Shown here in pieces: positions 8,469-16,791 of a DNA stretch of 64,000 bases. The first letter of the stretch is position 1. Each line of letters starts with the position of its first letter. The notes below the pieces were generated by a model, which saw only the letters and a program-made list of their open reading frames with translations, had not been told where the DNA came from and did no database searches. Source of the stretch: Sinosporangium siamense (GTDB lineage Bacteria > Actinomycetota > Actinomycetes > Streptosporangiales > Streptosporangiaceae); contig NZ_BOOW01000042.1 of NCBI RefSeq assembly GCF_016863435.1, forward strand, positions 62,001-126,000, read 5' to 3'. A program made the position numbers and the translations under genes.

Positions 8469-9014
8469 ATGACCATTACCGCTGGCGGCTACACACTGGG
8501 ACCCGAGTCCGGGCGGCTCCTCCTCAGCACCGGGCGCACCGGCCTGGGCGCGAAGGCGGGCCACGACCTCACGATCGAGGTCACCCGCTGGCACGGCGAG
8601 GCCTCGGTCGACCCCGCGGGGTCCTCGGTGACGGTCGAGATCGTCGCCGAGTCGCTTGAGGTCCGGGAGGGGACCGGCGGCGTCAAACCGCTGACCGACT
8701 CCGACCGCCGGGAGATCGAGAAGAACCTCCGCGAGAAGGTCCTGGACACCGGCCGCCATCCGGCGATCACCTTCCGCTCGACCCGCGTGGAGGGCACCCC
8801 GGAGTCGTTCCGCGTCGAGGGCGACCTCACCATGGCCGGCGCCACCCAGCCCGTGGAGGTGCGGGGCTCCCTGACCGAGGACCTCGCCCAAGGCTCGGCG
8901 ACCGTCGTGCAGAGCCGGTGGGGCATCAAGCCCTACTCGGCGTTCTTCGGCGCCCTGAAGGTCGCCGACGAGGTCCAGGTGCGATTCGAGGGCCGCCTCG
9001 TCGCCAAGCAGTGA
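8469..9014 (+). CDS. YceI-family lipid/isoprenoid-binding protein
   Basis: A 181-residue protein with the YceI lipocalin-like beta-barrel pattern: YTLGPESGRLLLSTGRTGLGAKAGHDLTIEV at the start, VLDTGRHPAITFRST in the middle, and LTMAGATQPVEVRGSL and the WGIKPYSAFFGALKVADEV terminus. These proteins bind polyisoprenoids or other amphipathic ligands. There is no signal peptide here, so it is a cytosolic variant as is common in actinomycetes. A GGGGAG lies directly in front of the ATG, an unusually short spacing. Confidence 0.88.
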   Translation: MTITAGGYTLGPESGRLLLSTGRTGLGAKAGHDLTIEVTRWHGEASVDPAGSSVTVEIVAESLEVREGTGGVKPLTDSDRREIEKNLREKVLDTGRHPAITFRSTRVEGTPESFRVEGDLTMAGATQPVEVRGSLTEDLAQGSATVVQSRWGIKPYSAFFGALKVADEVQVRFEGRLVAKQ

Positions 9015-9892
9015 CCTCCGCCGACCTCCGGCCAGGGCCGGATCTTGACCGCAGGCTCTGCACGGCTCATGGAAGGCCTCGTGGCATTACGCCCAGGGGA
9101 GAGCTTCGAGCTGGCTCGCAAGCTGCTGCCGGGCGGCCGACGCGGGGGCGCACTTCATTCTCACCAACCGCTCGGTGCGCGGTGCCCGAAGTGCCGCGAG
9201 CGCGTGGTCCTGCCCTCACGCGCGATCGTAACTGCGGTCGGCGGGAACAGGGATTCGATCCTCGCGCAGTGCGAGAGTGAGGGACGAACCGGAAGGTGTG
9301 GGAGGTCTAGCCGCCCCGAGTGTGACAGGCGTTGTTTAGCGGGGCCTCACAATTCGGATAGTCGTAACGTTGTACTGCTAGAACTGCCTGTTCGGGCACG
9401 GAATCTATGATCACTGCCTTTTGGAGATGTCTCGTATAAATGGGACGTTGAGAGGACTTATGCGAACAGCGGCCTGATGTGATCACGCCGGGTCCTCTTA
9501 TGGGACCATCACAGATAACCATTCGATTGGCCGCAACGCCGAGTTGCGACTTGATGTTCCCGTCAATCAACCCGGTTGCTGGCCGCTCCGCCACGCTGGG
9601 GCATGCCATGCGCGTCGGCCCCGGCCTATCTATCCCGCTGGTGGCCGGGATGCGCCGACGGATCTCCGTGGTTACAACAAACAAGCTCGTGCCGCAGGGA
9701 TGTTGCGGCTCGGAGTGCGCCATGGTGGCAATTATTCGCGCCTACATGTCCCAGATTGTCTGGCATGATAGCCATTTGAGGCGCTAATCCGTCAATTAAG
9801 ACACTTTAATTGACAGGTAGTGTGCAGACGGAATAGCTTTCGTTCTTACGCGATAGGGCGTAGCCTTACATTTGCCCGGAATGGAAGTGTCC
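9015..9892. other. Long lower-GC intergenic region before the DndB-like gene
   Basis: About 880 bases with no supportable gene. From about 9340 the GC content drops and codon bias vanishes, unlike flanking genes, which suggests acquired DNA. Short open frames on both strands have no recognisable domains. A segment near 9250-9280 resembles a tRNA T-loop but does not fold into a tRNA. The last 100 bases are AT-rich (a TCAATTAAGACACTTTAATTGA stretch around 9790-9815 contains the inverted repeat TCAATTAA/TTTAATTGA) and probably hold the promoter of the next gene. Confidence 0.45.
9790..9814. promoter_or_regulatory. AT-rich inverted repeat upstream of the DndB-like gene
   Basis: The arms GTCAATTAA and TTTAATTGAC surround a short GACAC-like centre, about 80 nt before the DndB-like start. 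This is a good candidate operator or promoter element for that gene, and it stands out in a GC-rich genome. Confidence 0.45.
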
Positions 9893-11176
9893 ATGAGCAT
9901 CACAGTCGACTCGTCGCGCCTCTCCCTGGTACGTGAAGAGTCCACCTATCTGGCGATCCGCACCAGTCAGGGCGGTCGGACCGTTTACACGACACGCATC
10001 CCACTCGCCGACCTCTCGGTCATCCTCACCATCCCTGACCCGGCCAAGCCGGACCCGGACAACCGCAAGGTGGATATTAACCACGCTAAGGGCTTTGGCC
10101 AGTATCTTGCGGATAACCCTGGCTGGGTGGCTCCGGCCCTCCTCATCCGCGACACTGGTGGCTGCCGCTTCGAGCCGATCAGCGAAGATGGCTCGGTCGG
10201 CTACCTCACCGTCCCGTGGTCCATCGGCGGCATCGGACGCCTGATCACGATCGACGGCCAGCACCGCATCCTCGGCGTTCACCTGGAAAAGAAGCGCATT
10301 ACAGATGAGGTCTCTCGCATCGACCGGGAGATCCACCGCGCCAACGAGGGCAAGAAGGCGAAGCTGGAGCAGGATCGGGAGGCCTTGATCGGTCGAATGC
10401 AGCGACTCAAGGACGAGTTCGTCGGTATTGACATCTATGTGGAGCCCGACGGAGTCAAGGGCCAGCAAATGTTCGTAGACGTTGCGGACAATGCCAAGGG
10501 CATCTCTGGTGCCGTCCGGGCCCGCTTTGACACCTCGCGCATCGCCAACCGCACGCTCAGTGACATCGTCACCCACCCACTCTTCTTAGGCAAGGTCGAC
10601 ATCGAGCGGGATCGGATGACTCTGACCAACCGTAACCTGATGGGCGCCAAGCACGTCGCCGACATCACTCGGGCCGTAATCGCCGGTCCCGGTGGCCGCG
10701 TCAGCAGGAAGGTCGAGTCGCTGACCGACAACGAGGTCATCGAAAGTGTTCGCGGCTTCCTGGATGTCATCTCCATCGCTTTCACCGCGCTTGCAGAGAT
10801 CACCGAGGAGGACGTCGACAACTACGACCCCGCGCTCTCCGAGAAGAAAAGGAACGAGCCCCCTGCACCCCCCACCAAGGCCATGAGGTTGCGCGAGTCT
10901 TCACTTCTAGGCTCGGTGGGCATGCTTCGCGTTTTGGGCGGCGTCTACCGCAACCTACGGGGGGACGGGGCCGAGGACGGCGACATCCAGGAGTTTTTCA
11001 AGCGGCTCGACCGGCACATGACCGCCCCGGTCACCGAGGACAGTCTCTGGCGTACCACGGCCGCGAACGAGGACTTCGAGCCGAACGCTTTCGCCCCGAT
11101 CATGCGTCAGCAGAATGTCGTGCACCTGACCAAGGTGATCACGGACTGGTACAAGAAGGCCCCGGCCGCCATCTGA
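9893..11176 (+). CDS. DGQHR-domain protein, DndB-like
   Basis: A 427-residue protein. The ATG at 9893 was chosen because GGAAG lies 5 nt upstream; an ATG at 9881 is possible. It has the DGQHR motif (residues 121-125) in the context LITIDGQHRILGVH, as in DndB, the transcriptional regulator of phosphorothioate DNA modification (dnd), and in related DGQHR proteins. Residues about 145-175 are a charged coiled coil. No dndA, C, D or E genes are adjacent, so this is an orphan. A TTA Leu codon occurs at residue 232 (10586-10588), which would make translation depend on the rare bldA tRNA in actinomycetes. The family call is good. A role in phosphorothioation or defence is only inferred. Confidence 0.75.
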   Translation: MSITVDSSRLSLVREESTYLAIRTSQGGRTVYTTRIPLADLSVILTIPDPAKPDPDNRKVDINHAKGFGQYLADNPGWVAPALLIRDTGGCRFEPISEDGSVGYLTVPWSIGGIGRLITIDGQHRILGVHLEKKRITDEVSRIDREIHRANEGKKAKLEQDREALIGRMQRLKDEFVGIDIYVEPDGVKGQQMFVDVADNAKGISGAVRARFDTSRIANRTLSDIVTHPLFLGKVDIERDRMTLTNRNLMGAKHVADITRAVIAGPGGRVSRKVESLTDNEVIESVRGFLDVISIAFTALAEITEEDVDNYDPALSEKKRNEPPAPPTKAMRLRESSLLGSVGMLRVLGGVYRNLRGDGAEDGDIQEFFKRLDRHMTAPVTEDSLWRTTAANEDFEPNAFAPIMRQQNVVHLTKVITDWYKKAPAAI

Positions 11177-11190
11177 TTCACCAGCAACAC

Positions 11191-11223
11191 CGGAGCCCAT
11201 CCACATCTCATGCGGAGGGGCTC
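11191..11223 (+). terminator. Possible terminator after the DndB-like gene
   Basis: GGAGCCC and GGGCTCC form a 7-bp stem with a 19-nt loop starting about 15 nt after the stop codon. The loop is long and there is no T-tract, so support is modest. Confidence 0.35.
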
Positions 11224-11312
11224 CTCACTTTGTCGAGGTGGCGTTTGTCGACTTCGAGCACGAGGGCCTCACCGTCGACACCAGCACCTGGGAGTGAAGC
11301 GGGCAGGTGATG

Positions 11313-12131
11313 TCAGGGTGATGGCTTGATCGCTACGCCGCAGAAGGCCGCTACCTCTGGCGGGACTCCGCAGGGGGTGGCGTCGGGGCGCCATTGTGAG
11401 ACCGACACGATGCCCGGCTCCAGCAGGTGCAGGTTCTCGAAGAACTCCGCCATCTGCTGCAGGCCGCGCAGGCGGTAGGGGTCGCCCGCCTCGGCCCGGG
11501 TCTGCTCGGCTCGTGCGGAGGCCTGGGGGTCGACCACGTCGGTGCCGTCCTCCAGGACCAGGTAGCTGCCCGGGGGGAGGGCGGCCACCAGGCGGTCGCA
11601 GATCTTCTTCGCCTGCGCGTCGTCCCACACGTTGCCAAGGATGCCCAGCATCATCAGGGCGAGAGGCCTGCCGAAGTCGAGGGTGTGGGCCGAGAGTTCC
11701 AGGATCCGCCCGGGGTCGCGCACGTCGGCGTCGATGTAGTCGCACACGCCTTCGGGTGTGCTTGTCAGCAGCGCTCTGGCGTGTGCGAGGACCAGCGGGT
11801 CGTGGTCCACGTAGACGATCCTGCACTCCGGGTTGACGCGCTGGGCCACCTCGTGGGTGTTGTCGGCCGTGGGCAGGCCCGTGCCGATGTCCAGGAACTG
11901 CGTGATGCCCGCCTCGCCGGCCAGAAAGCGCACCGCCCTGCCCAGGAACGCACGCGAGTGCTGGGCCACCTCCACGATCTGGGGGTACACCTCGCGGACC
12001 TGGTCGCCGACTTGGCGGTCGACCTCGTAGTTGTCCTTGCCGCCCAGCCAGTAGTTCCAGACGCGGGCCGAATGCGGCATCGTGGTGTCGATCTGGAGGT
12101 GTGACCGGGAATCGGGTGCATTGTGCGCCAT
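11313..12131 (-). CDS. SAM-dependent methyltransferase (actinomycete S-adenosyl methyltransferase family)
   Basis: A 272-residue protein from an ATG with GAGGGACA directly upstream. The N-terminus has the family hallmark ARVWNYWLGGKDNYEVDR. A Rossmann motif I-like QFLDIGTGLPT (about residues 98-108) and an acidic motif IVYVDHDPLV follow. The family is greatly expanded in actinomycetes, often next to DUF397/XRE regulators, and its substrates are mostly unknown. Here no such regulator is adjacent. It is divergent from the small secreted protein gene. Confidence 0.9.
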   Translation of the reverse strand: MAHNAPDSRSHLQIDTTMPHSARVWNYWLGGKDNYEVDRQVGDQVREVYPQIVEVAQHSRAFLGRAVRFLAGEAGITQFLDIGTGLPTADNTHEVAQRVNPECRIVYVDHDPLVLAHARALLTSTPEGVCDYIDADVRDPGRILELSAHTLDFGRPLALMMLGILGNVWDDAQAKKICDRLVAALPPGSYLVLEDGTDVVDPQASARAEQTRAEAGDPYRLRGLQQMAEFFENLHLLEPGIVSVSQWRPDATPCGVPPEVAAFCGVAIKPSP

Positions 12132-12460
12132 TGTCCCTCTTTGCTGCGAGTCTGGACCCTGCGTCGCGCGGGTGTCGCCGGCTGCGGAGCTACTCGTTGA
12201 TCATTCCAGTTCCGGGCGGGGGACGGCATACGGAGAATCCGAATCGTTGCCCCGGCCGCCCCTCCGGCCGGGCACCGTACCCCGACCGGCACGCACGGGC
12301 GGTGTGTGACCGGGAAGTGACCGGTGTGTCGGCGGTCTGGGCCATGCTCCTGCCTGTCCGCGGTCCCGCGGGGCCGCGGCGACCGACGGGCGGTACGGAG
12401 ATCCGCCCGTGCCAGCCGACGCCGCACAAATGCGGTGCGAACCAGGAGGAGCAAGCACCA
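12132..12460. promoter_or_regulatory. Divergent intergenic region
   Basis: About 330 bases between the methyltransferase (minus) and the secreted protein (plus). It should contain both promoters. No coding sequence or clear palindrome was recognised. Confidence 0.35.
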
Positions 12461-12826
12461 GTGACTGGATTCCGAATCGCCAAAGAGGCCGGTGCCCGCA
12501 CGACCGGGGGCGCCTTCGGCGCGGGCATGGCGCGCACAGCCGGGCGTCTCGCCGGCGCGCTGCTCGGTGCGGCGTTGCTGAGCGGCGGAACGCCCGCCGC
12601 CGCCGAGGCCGCGCAAACCCCGCCGGCGGCGCTGGCGTGCGCCCACGGCCTCTTCCGGGACGGCAACGTCGCGCAATACAGGAACTGCACCAACGTCGGC
12701 GAACGCCTCTTCGTCACCTATCTTCTGCCGGGGATGAACGAGTATGTCTGCGTGCCGGCCCACGAGACGAGATACCTCGGCCGCTGGGCCATCGTCTTCA
12801 GGGTCTACAACCGCGGCAACTGCTGA
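12461..12826 (+). CDS. Small secreted protein, function unknown
   Basis: A 121-residue protein from a GTG with AGGAGGA 10 nt upstream. The signal peptide has two Arg, a hydrophobic LAGALLGAALLSGG core and an AAAEAA cleavage region around residues 47-50. The mature part is about 70 residues with four Cys (ALACAHG, NCTNVG, VCVPAHE, RGNC), consistent with two disulfides. It recalls the small Cys-containing secreted actinomycete proteins of the DUF6355 type, but I am not certain. A hairpin terminator follows. Confidence 0.75.
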   Translation: MTGFRIAKEAGARTTGGAFGAGMARTAGRLAGALLGAALLSGGTPAAAEAAQTPPAALACAHGLFRDGNVAQYRNCTNVGERLFVTYLLPGMNEYVCVPAHETRYLGRWAIVFRVYNRGNC

Positions 12827-12860
12827 CCCGCGCCGGTCGGGCGTGATCTGCGGCTGAAGC

Positions 12861-12890
12861 AAGGGCGCCACCCCCATGGTGCGCGCCCTT
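12861..12890 (+). terminator. Hairpin terminator after the secreted protein gene
   Basis: AAGGGCGCCAC and GTGCGCGCCCTT pair almost perfectly (one bulged base) around a 7-nt loop, 34 nt after the stop codon. Confidence 0.65.
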
Positions 12891-13050
12891 CGCCGTCTCG
12901 AAGACACGAAGAAGGGGGACGATGGCGAGCCTCGCGCAGCGCCAAGTCCGGCATGTCGACATCTGCGGTACGGCGGCGGCTCCGGCACAGTGACGACCTC
13001 GGGGGTCGCCACTGCCCTCACATGGCGTGTTCATGTGATTACATTACGTC

Positions 13051-15903
13051 GTGCGCGACGCAGGCTGGGAATTCAAGCTCCTAGGACCGATCGAAGCGCT
13101 GCACGACGGCCTCCACCTGCCCGTCGGCCCGGCCAAACTACGAGTGCTGCTCGCCTCCCTGCTGGTGGACGCCAACCGGGTCGTCACCGTCGAAACCCTG
13201 GTGGACCGCCTCTGGGGCGAGGATCCCCCCGGCGGCGCCCGCAACACCCTGAAGAACTACATCCTGCGCCTGCGCCGCCTGCTCGGCGGCACAGGAGCCC
13301 ACCCCCCGCTGCTCACCCGCGCCCACGGCTACTCCATCGAGCTGTGCCCCGCCGCCCTGGACCTCCACCGCTTCGACACCCAGGTGGAGCGTGCCAGGGC
13401 CGCGGCCGCCGCCGACGAGATGGGGCGGGCGTCGCGCCTCCTCGGGGAGGCGCTGCGGCTGTGGCGGGGGGAGGCGCTCGCCGACGTCCCCTCGGAGGTG
13501 CTGCGGCGCGACGTGGCCCCCGGCCTGAACGACAGGCGCCTTTCCGCGCTCGAACTCCGGATCGAGGCCGACCTCGCCCTCGGCCGCCACGAGAGCGTCG
13601 CCGCCGAACTGCACGACCTGACCGGCGGTCATCCGTACCGCGAGCGGTTCTGGGCGCAGCGGATGGTCGCGCTCTACCGGTCGGGGCGCCGCGGCGAGGG
13701 CCTCCAGTGCTACCGGGCCGCGCGCGACCGCCTCGCCGGCGAACTCGGCATCGACCCCGGCGAGGAGCTACGCGACCTGCACCGCCGCCTCCTTGACGCC
13801 GACCCGGGGCTGCTCCACACCGGCGTGCCCGAGGAGGGCGGCAACCTTCCGGCGCAGACCACCACCTTCGTCGGCAGGGAACGGCAGCTCACCGACATCG
13901 CGCGGCTTGTCGCGGCGGGCCGCCTGGTCACGCTGACCGGCGCCGGCGGGGTCGGCAAGACCCGGCTGGCGCTGCGGGCCGGGGCGGAGCTGACCGGGTC
14001 GTTCCCCGACGGCGTGTGGCTGGCCGACCTCACCTCCCTGACCGACCCCGGCCTGCTCGACCAGCACGTGGCCCAGGCCCTCGGCGCCGTCGACCAGTCG
14101 ACGCGCCCCCGCCGCGACGTCCTGACCGACCACCTGCGCGGCAGGCGGCTGCTGCTGATCCTCGACAACTGCGAGCACCTCGTGGGCGCGGTCGCGGCGC
14201 TGGCCGACGCCCTGCTGCGGGCCGCGCCCGGCCTGCGGGTGCTCACCACCAGCCGCCACCGGCTGGGCCTGCCGGGCGAGCACCCCCTGCTGGTGCCGCC
14301 GCTGGCCCTGCCGCCCCTCAACGACGCCACGGGCAAGGGAGTGGCGGACTACGACGCGGTCGGGCTGCTGCTCGACCGCGCCACGGCCTCGGCGCCGGAC
14401 TTCCGCATCACCGCCGCCAACGAGGATGCCGTCGCCCAGCTCTGCCGGCGGCTCGACGGCATCCCCCTGGCGATCGAACTCGCGGCGGTACGGCTGAGCA
14501 CACTCTCGGCCGAGGAGGTCCTGGAGCGCCTCGACGACCGGTTCCGCCTGCTGGCCGGCGGCAGCACGCAGACCGCGCCGCCCTGCCACCGCACCCTGCA
14601 CGACGTGATCGACTGGAGCCACGAGCTGTGCACCCCGGCCGAGCGCCTGCTGTGGGCGCGGCTGTCGGTGTTCGCCGGCGGGTTCGACCTGGAGGCGGCC
14701 GAGGCGGTCTGCGCCGCGGCGGGCACCGCCCGCGACGACATCGCCGGCCTGGTGTCGAGCCTGGTCCACAAGTCGATCCTGACCGTGAGCGCACGCGGCA
14801 GCCGCACGCGTTACCGGCTCCTTGAGCTCATCCGCCACTACGGCGCGCGCCGGCTGGCCGGCCTCGGCGCGGCGGGCGATGTACGGCGGCGCCACCGCGA
14901 CCACTACCAGCGCATGGCGGCGTCGGCGGCGGCCGGCTGGTTCGGCCGCGAGGAGGTCGAGTGGCTTTCCAAGCTGCGGCGCGAGCTGCCGAACCTGCGG
15001 GCCGCGCTCAGCTTCTGCCTGACCCGGGCGTCCGAGGCCGCCCACGGGGTGGCCATCGCCACCGACCTCGCCCGGGCCCGCATCTGGTTCTTCAGCAGCG
15101 ACATCGGCGAGGGCCGCCTCTGGCTGGAGCGCACCTGCGCCGCCGCCCCCGCGTGCCCCGGCCCGCTCAGGGAGGGCGCCGCCGCCATGCTGGTGTTCTT
15201 CGCGCTCGTGCAGGGAGACCGGCCCGCGACCGGCACGTTCCTGGCCCGCTTCCGCGGCCTCGCCCCCGGCGGATCGCCGGCCGCCGGCGCCTACATCGAG
15301 GGCCTCCACGCGCTGCTGGCCGACGGCGACATCCGCGCCGCGCCGCTGCTGGCGCGGGCCAGGGACGCGTTCCGCCGGGCCGGGGAGTACGGCGACGCCC
15401 ACATGGCCACCATGATGTGGGCCATGGCGTGGGTGTTCCTCGGCGACCGGGCCGTCGCGACCGCCGCCCGCGACACCTACCTCGCCGAGGCCGAGGAGAG
15501 CGGGGCCGCCTGGGCCTGCACGTGGGCACGGTGGCTGAGCGGGCTCACCGAACTCTGGCACGGCGATCCCGGAAGGTCCCCTGGCCTGCTGCGCGACGCC
15601 CTGCGCAGGCAGTGCGACATCGACGACCGCTGGGGGCCGGTCTGGACCCTTGAATCCCTGGCCTGGGCGGCCTCCGCCGCCGGCCTGCACGTCCACGCGG
15701 CCGAACTCCTCGGCGCCGCCTCCGGCCTGCGCCAGGCGACCGGCGTCTCCCTCACCGCCCTGCGTCCCTTCCACGACGCACACCTGCTGGCCGAACGCGA
15801 AACCCGCCAGGCCCTCGGCATCCCGGCCTACACCGCCGCCTTCGACCGAGGCACCCAGATGAAGGACCTCACCCGCTTCACCGCCGCCACGCCACCCCAC
15901 TGA
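13051..15903 (+). CDS. Large SARP-family regulator: BTAD plus NB-ARC ATPase
   Basis: A 950-residue AfsR-like regulator. Residues about 8-95 are an OmpR-type winged helix (FKLLGPIEAL... VETLVDRLWGEDPP). About 100-245 is the BTAD domain (FDTQVERARA... GELGIDPGEELRDLHRRLL). From about 270 an NB-ARC domain has Walker A LTGAGGVGKTRLA (near 297-304) and Walker B LLLILDNCEHL. The C-terminal third is helical and TPR-like. The GTG start lacks a strong Shine-Dalgarno sequence. Such proteins activate secondary-metabolite or morphology genes after ATP-dependent assembly. No biosynthetic cluster is adjacent, so its targets are unknown. Confidence 0.92.
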   Translation: MRDAGWEFKLLGPIEALHDGLHLPVGPAKLRVLLASLLVDANRVVTVETLVDRLWGEDPPGGARNTLKNYILRLRRLLGGTGAHPPLLTRAHGYSIELCPAALDLHRFDTQVERARAAAAADEMGRASRLLGEALRLWRGEALADVPSEVLRRDVAPGLNDRRLSALELRIEADLALGRHESVAAELHDLTGGHPYRERFWAQRMVALYRSGRRGEGLQCYRAARDRLAGELGIDPGEELRDLHRRLLDADPGLLHTGVPEEGGNLPAQTTTFVGRERQLTDIARLVAAGRLVTLTGAGGVGKTRLALRAGAELTGSFPDGVWLADLTSLTDPGLLDQHVAQALGAVDQSTRPRRDVLTDHLRGRRLLLILDNCEHLVGAVAALADALLRAAPGLRVLTTSRHRLGLPGEHPLLVPPLALPPLNDATGKGVADYDAVGLLLDRATASAPDFRITAANEDAVAQLCRRLDGIPLAIELAAVRLSTLSAEEVLERLDDRFRLLAGGSTQTAPPCHRTLHDVIDWSHELCTPAERLLWARLSVFAGGFDLEAAEAVCAAAGTARDDIAGLVSSLVHKSILTVSARGSRTRYRLLELIRHYGARRLAGLGAAGDVRRRHRDHYQRMAASAAAGWFGREEVEWLSKLRRELPNLRAALSFCLTRASEAAHGVAIATDLARARIWFFSSDIGEGRLWLERTCAAAPACPGPLREGAAAMLVFFALVQGDRPATGTFLARFRGLAPGGSPAAGAYIEGLHALLADGDIRAAPLLARARDAFRRAGEYGDAHMATMMWAMAWVFLGDRAVATAARDTYLAEAEESGAAWACTWARWLSGLTELWHGDPGRSPGLLRDALRRQCDIDDRWGPVWTLESLAWAASAAGLHVHAAELLGAASGLRQATGVSLTALRPFHDAHLLAERETRQALGIPAYTAAFDRGTQMKDLTRFTAATPPH

Positions 15904-15984
15904 CCACAAGCGGATGCCGACCGGGGCCACCCGGCCGGAACGCCCGGAGACCGGCGGAGAGGACACGGCTCCATCCAGGCGTGA

Positions 15985-16335
15985 CCGTTCGGCGCCGAGC
16001 CAACGCCTGCTCGGCGCCGGCCGGAGCCACCAGCGGCAACACGGGGGAACGCACCGCGCGGACATGCGACACTCAGCGCCGTGCCGCCCTGCATTCGGCG
16101 CCGGTCACCGTACAGCGCCCAGCCAACGCCTGCTCGGCACAGACCAGAGCCACCAGCGGCAACACGGGGGAACGCACCGCGCGGACATGCGACACTCAGC
16201 GCCGGTCACCGTACAGCGCCCAGCCAACGCCTGCTCGGCGCCGGCCGGAGCCACCAGCGGCAACACGGGGAAGCGCACCGCGGATATGCGACACCCGCCG
16301 CCGGGTCGCCGTGCGTTCGGCGCCGGTCAGCCCGA
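15985..16335. repeat. Three imperfect tandem repeats of about 100-120 bp
   Basis: Three copies of a unit containing AGCCAACGCCTGCTCGGC, then GAGCCACCAGCGGCAACACG, then GCGGACATGCGACACTCAGC start at 15998, 16121 and 16222 (periods 123 and 101). The third copy is more diverged (GGATATGCGACACCCGCC). A partial GTTCGGCGCCGGTCA unit lies on both sides. The repeats fill the gap between the SARP gene and a broken monooxygenase gene. No coding role is visible. Confidence 0.8.
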
Positions 16336-16709
16336 GGGCCGACAACCAGGCCCACGTGGTGGCGGTTTCGGAGGTGAAGCCGGCCATGCCGTACACGATC
16401 CTGCGCCGCAGCGGCACGTTGCCGCGGTTGCGGCGCACCGGCCGCGCCCCGGCCGAGTTCGAGGTGAACAGCGTCGCCAGGGTGTGGGACAGCCGCGCCA
16501 CGTAGTCGGCGGCGGGCCGGCGGGACGCCTCGTAGCGGGCGGTCGCGGTGTCGGCGGCACGGGGGTCGCCGAGGTCGGTGCCGAAGCGGTGGTGCGCCGG
16601 GGCGCGTCCGCGCTGGGCCGGCGGGCGGCGAGTTCGACGCCGAAGTCGACCGGGGGGATCGACGGCGGTGGGATGGGTGCGGCCGCGTCGGTGACGTTCA
16701 CGTGGGGCA
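16320..16709 (-). pseudogene. Frameshifted fragment, resembles FAD monooxygenase C-terminus
   Basis: A plausible start (ATG 16709, GAGGAG upstream) opens MPHVNVTDAAAPIPPP and reads to about 16598. There a CCCC run needs a one-base shift to continue in the frame encoding DTATARYEASRRPAADYV and the following ARLSHTLATLF. That segment resembles the last helix of FAD-dependent monooxygenases (Y...RRP...V..LS). It then runs into the repeat array. It lacks any FAD-binding domain, so it is a remnant or mis-sequenced gene. The family call is tentative. Confidence 0.5.
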
Positions 16710-16791
16710 TGCCGACCACTCTCCTCAAGGGCGTTCGCCGGAAGGGACGCCGGTCTCCGCAGGGGGGCCGGACTTCGCCTCGCACGCCCGG

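Noticed and set aside
9245-9275. T-loop-like GATTCGATC suggesting a tRNA
   Set aside because: Only about 3 bp of stem can form and no acceptor, D or anticodon arms are found around it.
9307-9787. Open frames on both strands in the lower-GC patch
   Set aside because: No recognisable domain, no ribosome binding site, and poor codon bias; low GC alone allows neither to be called.
11226-11297. Short frame ending VEVAFVDFEHEGLTVDTSTWE-like sequence before the methyltransferase end
   Set aside because: About 24 codons without a start; might be a fragment, too short to support.
13051-15903. SARP-NB-ARC gene as part of a biosynthetic cluster
   Set aside because: No PKS, NRPS, terpene or other core biosynthetic genes lie in the window around it.
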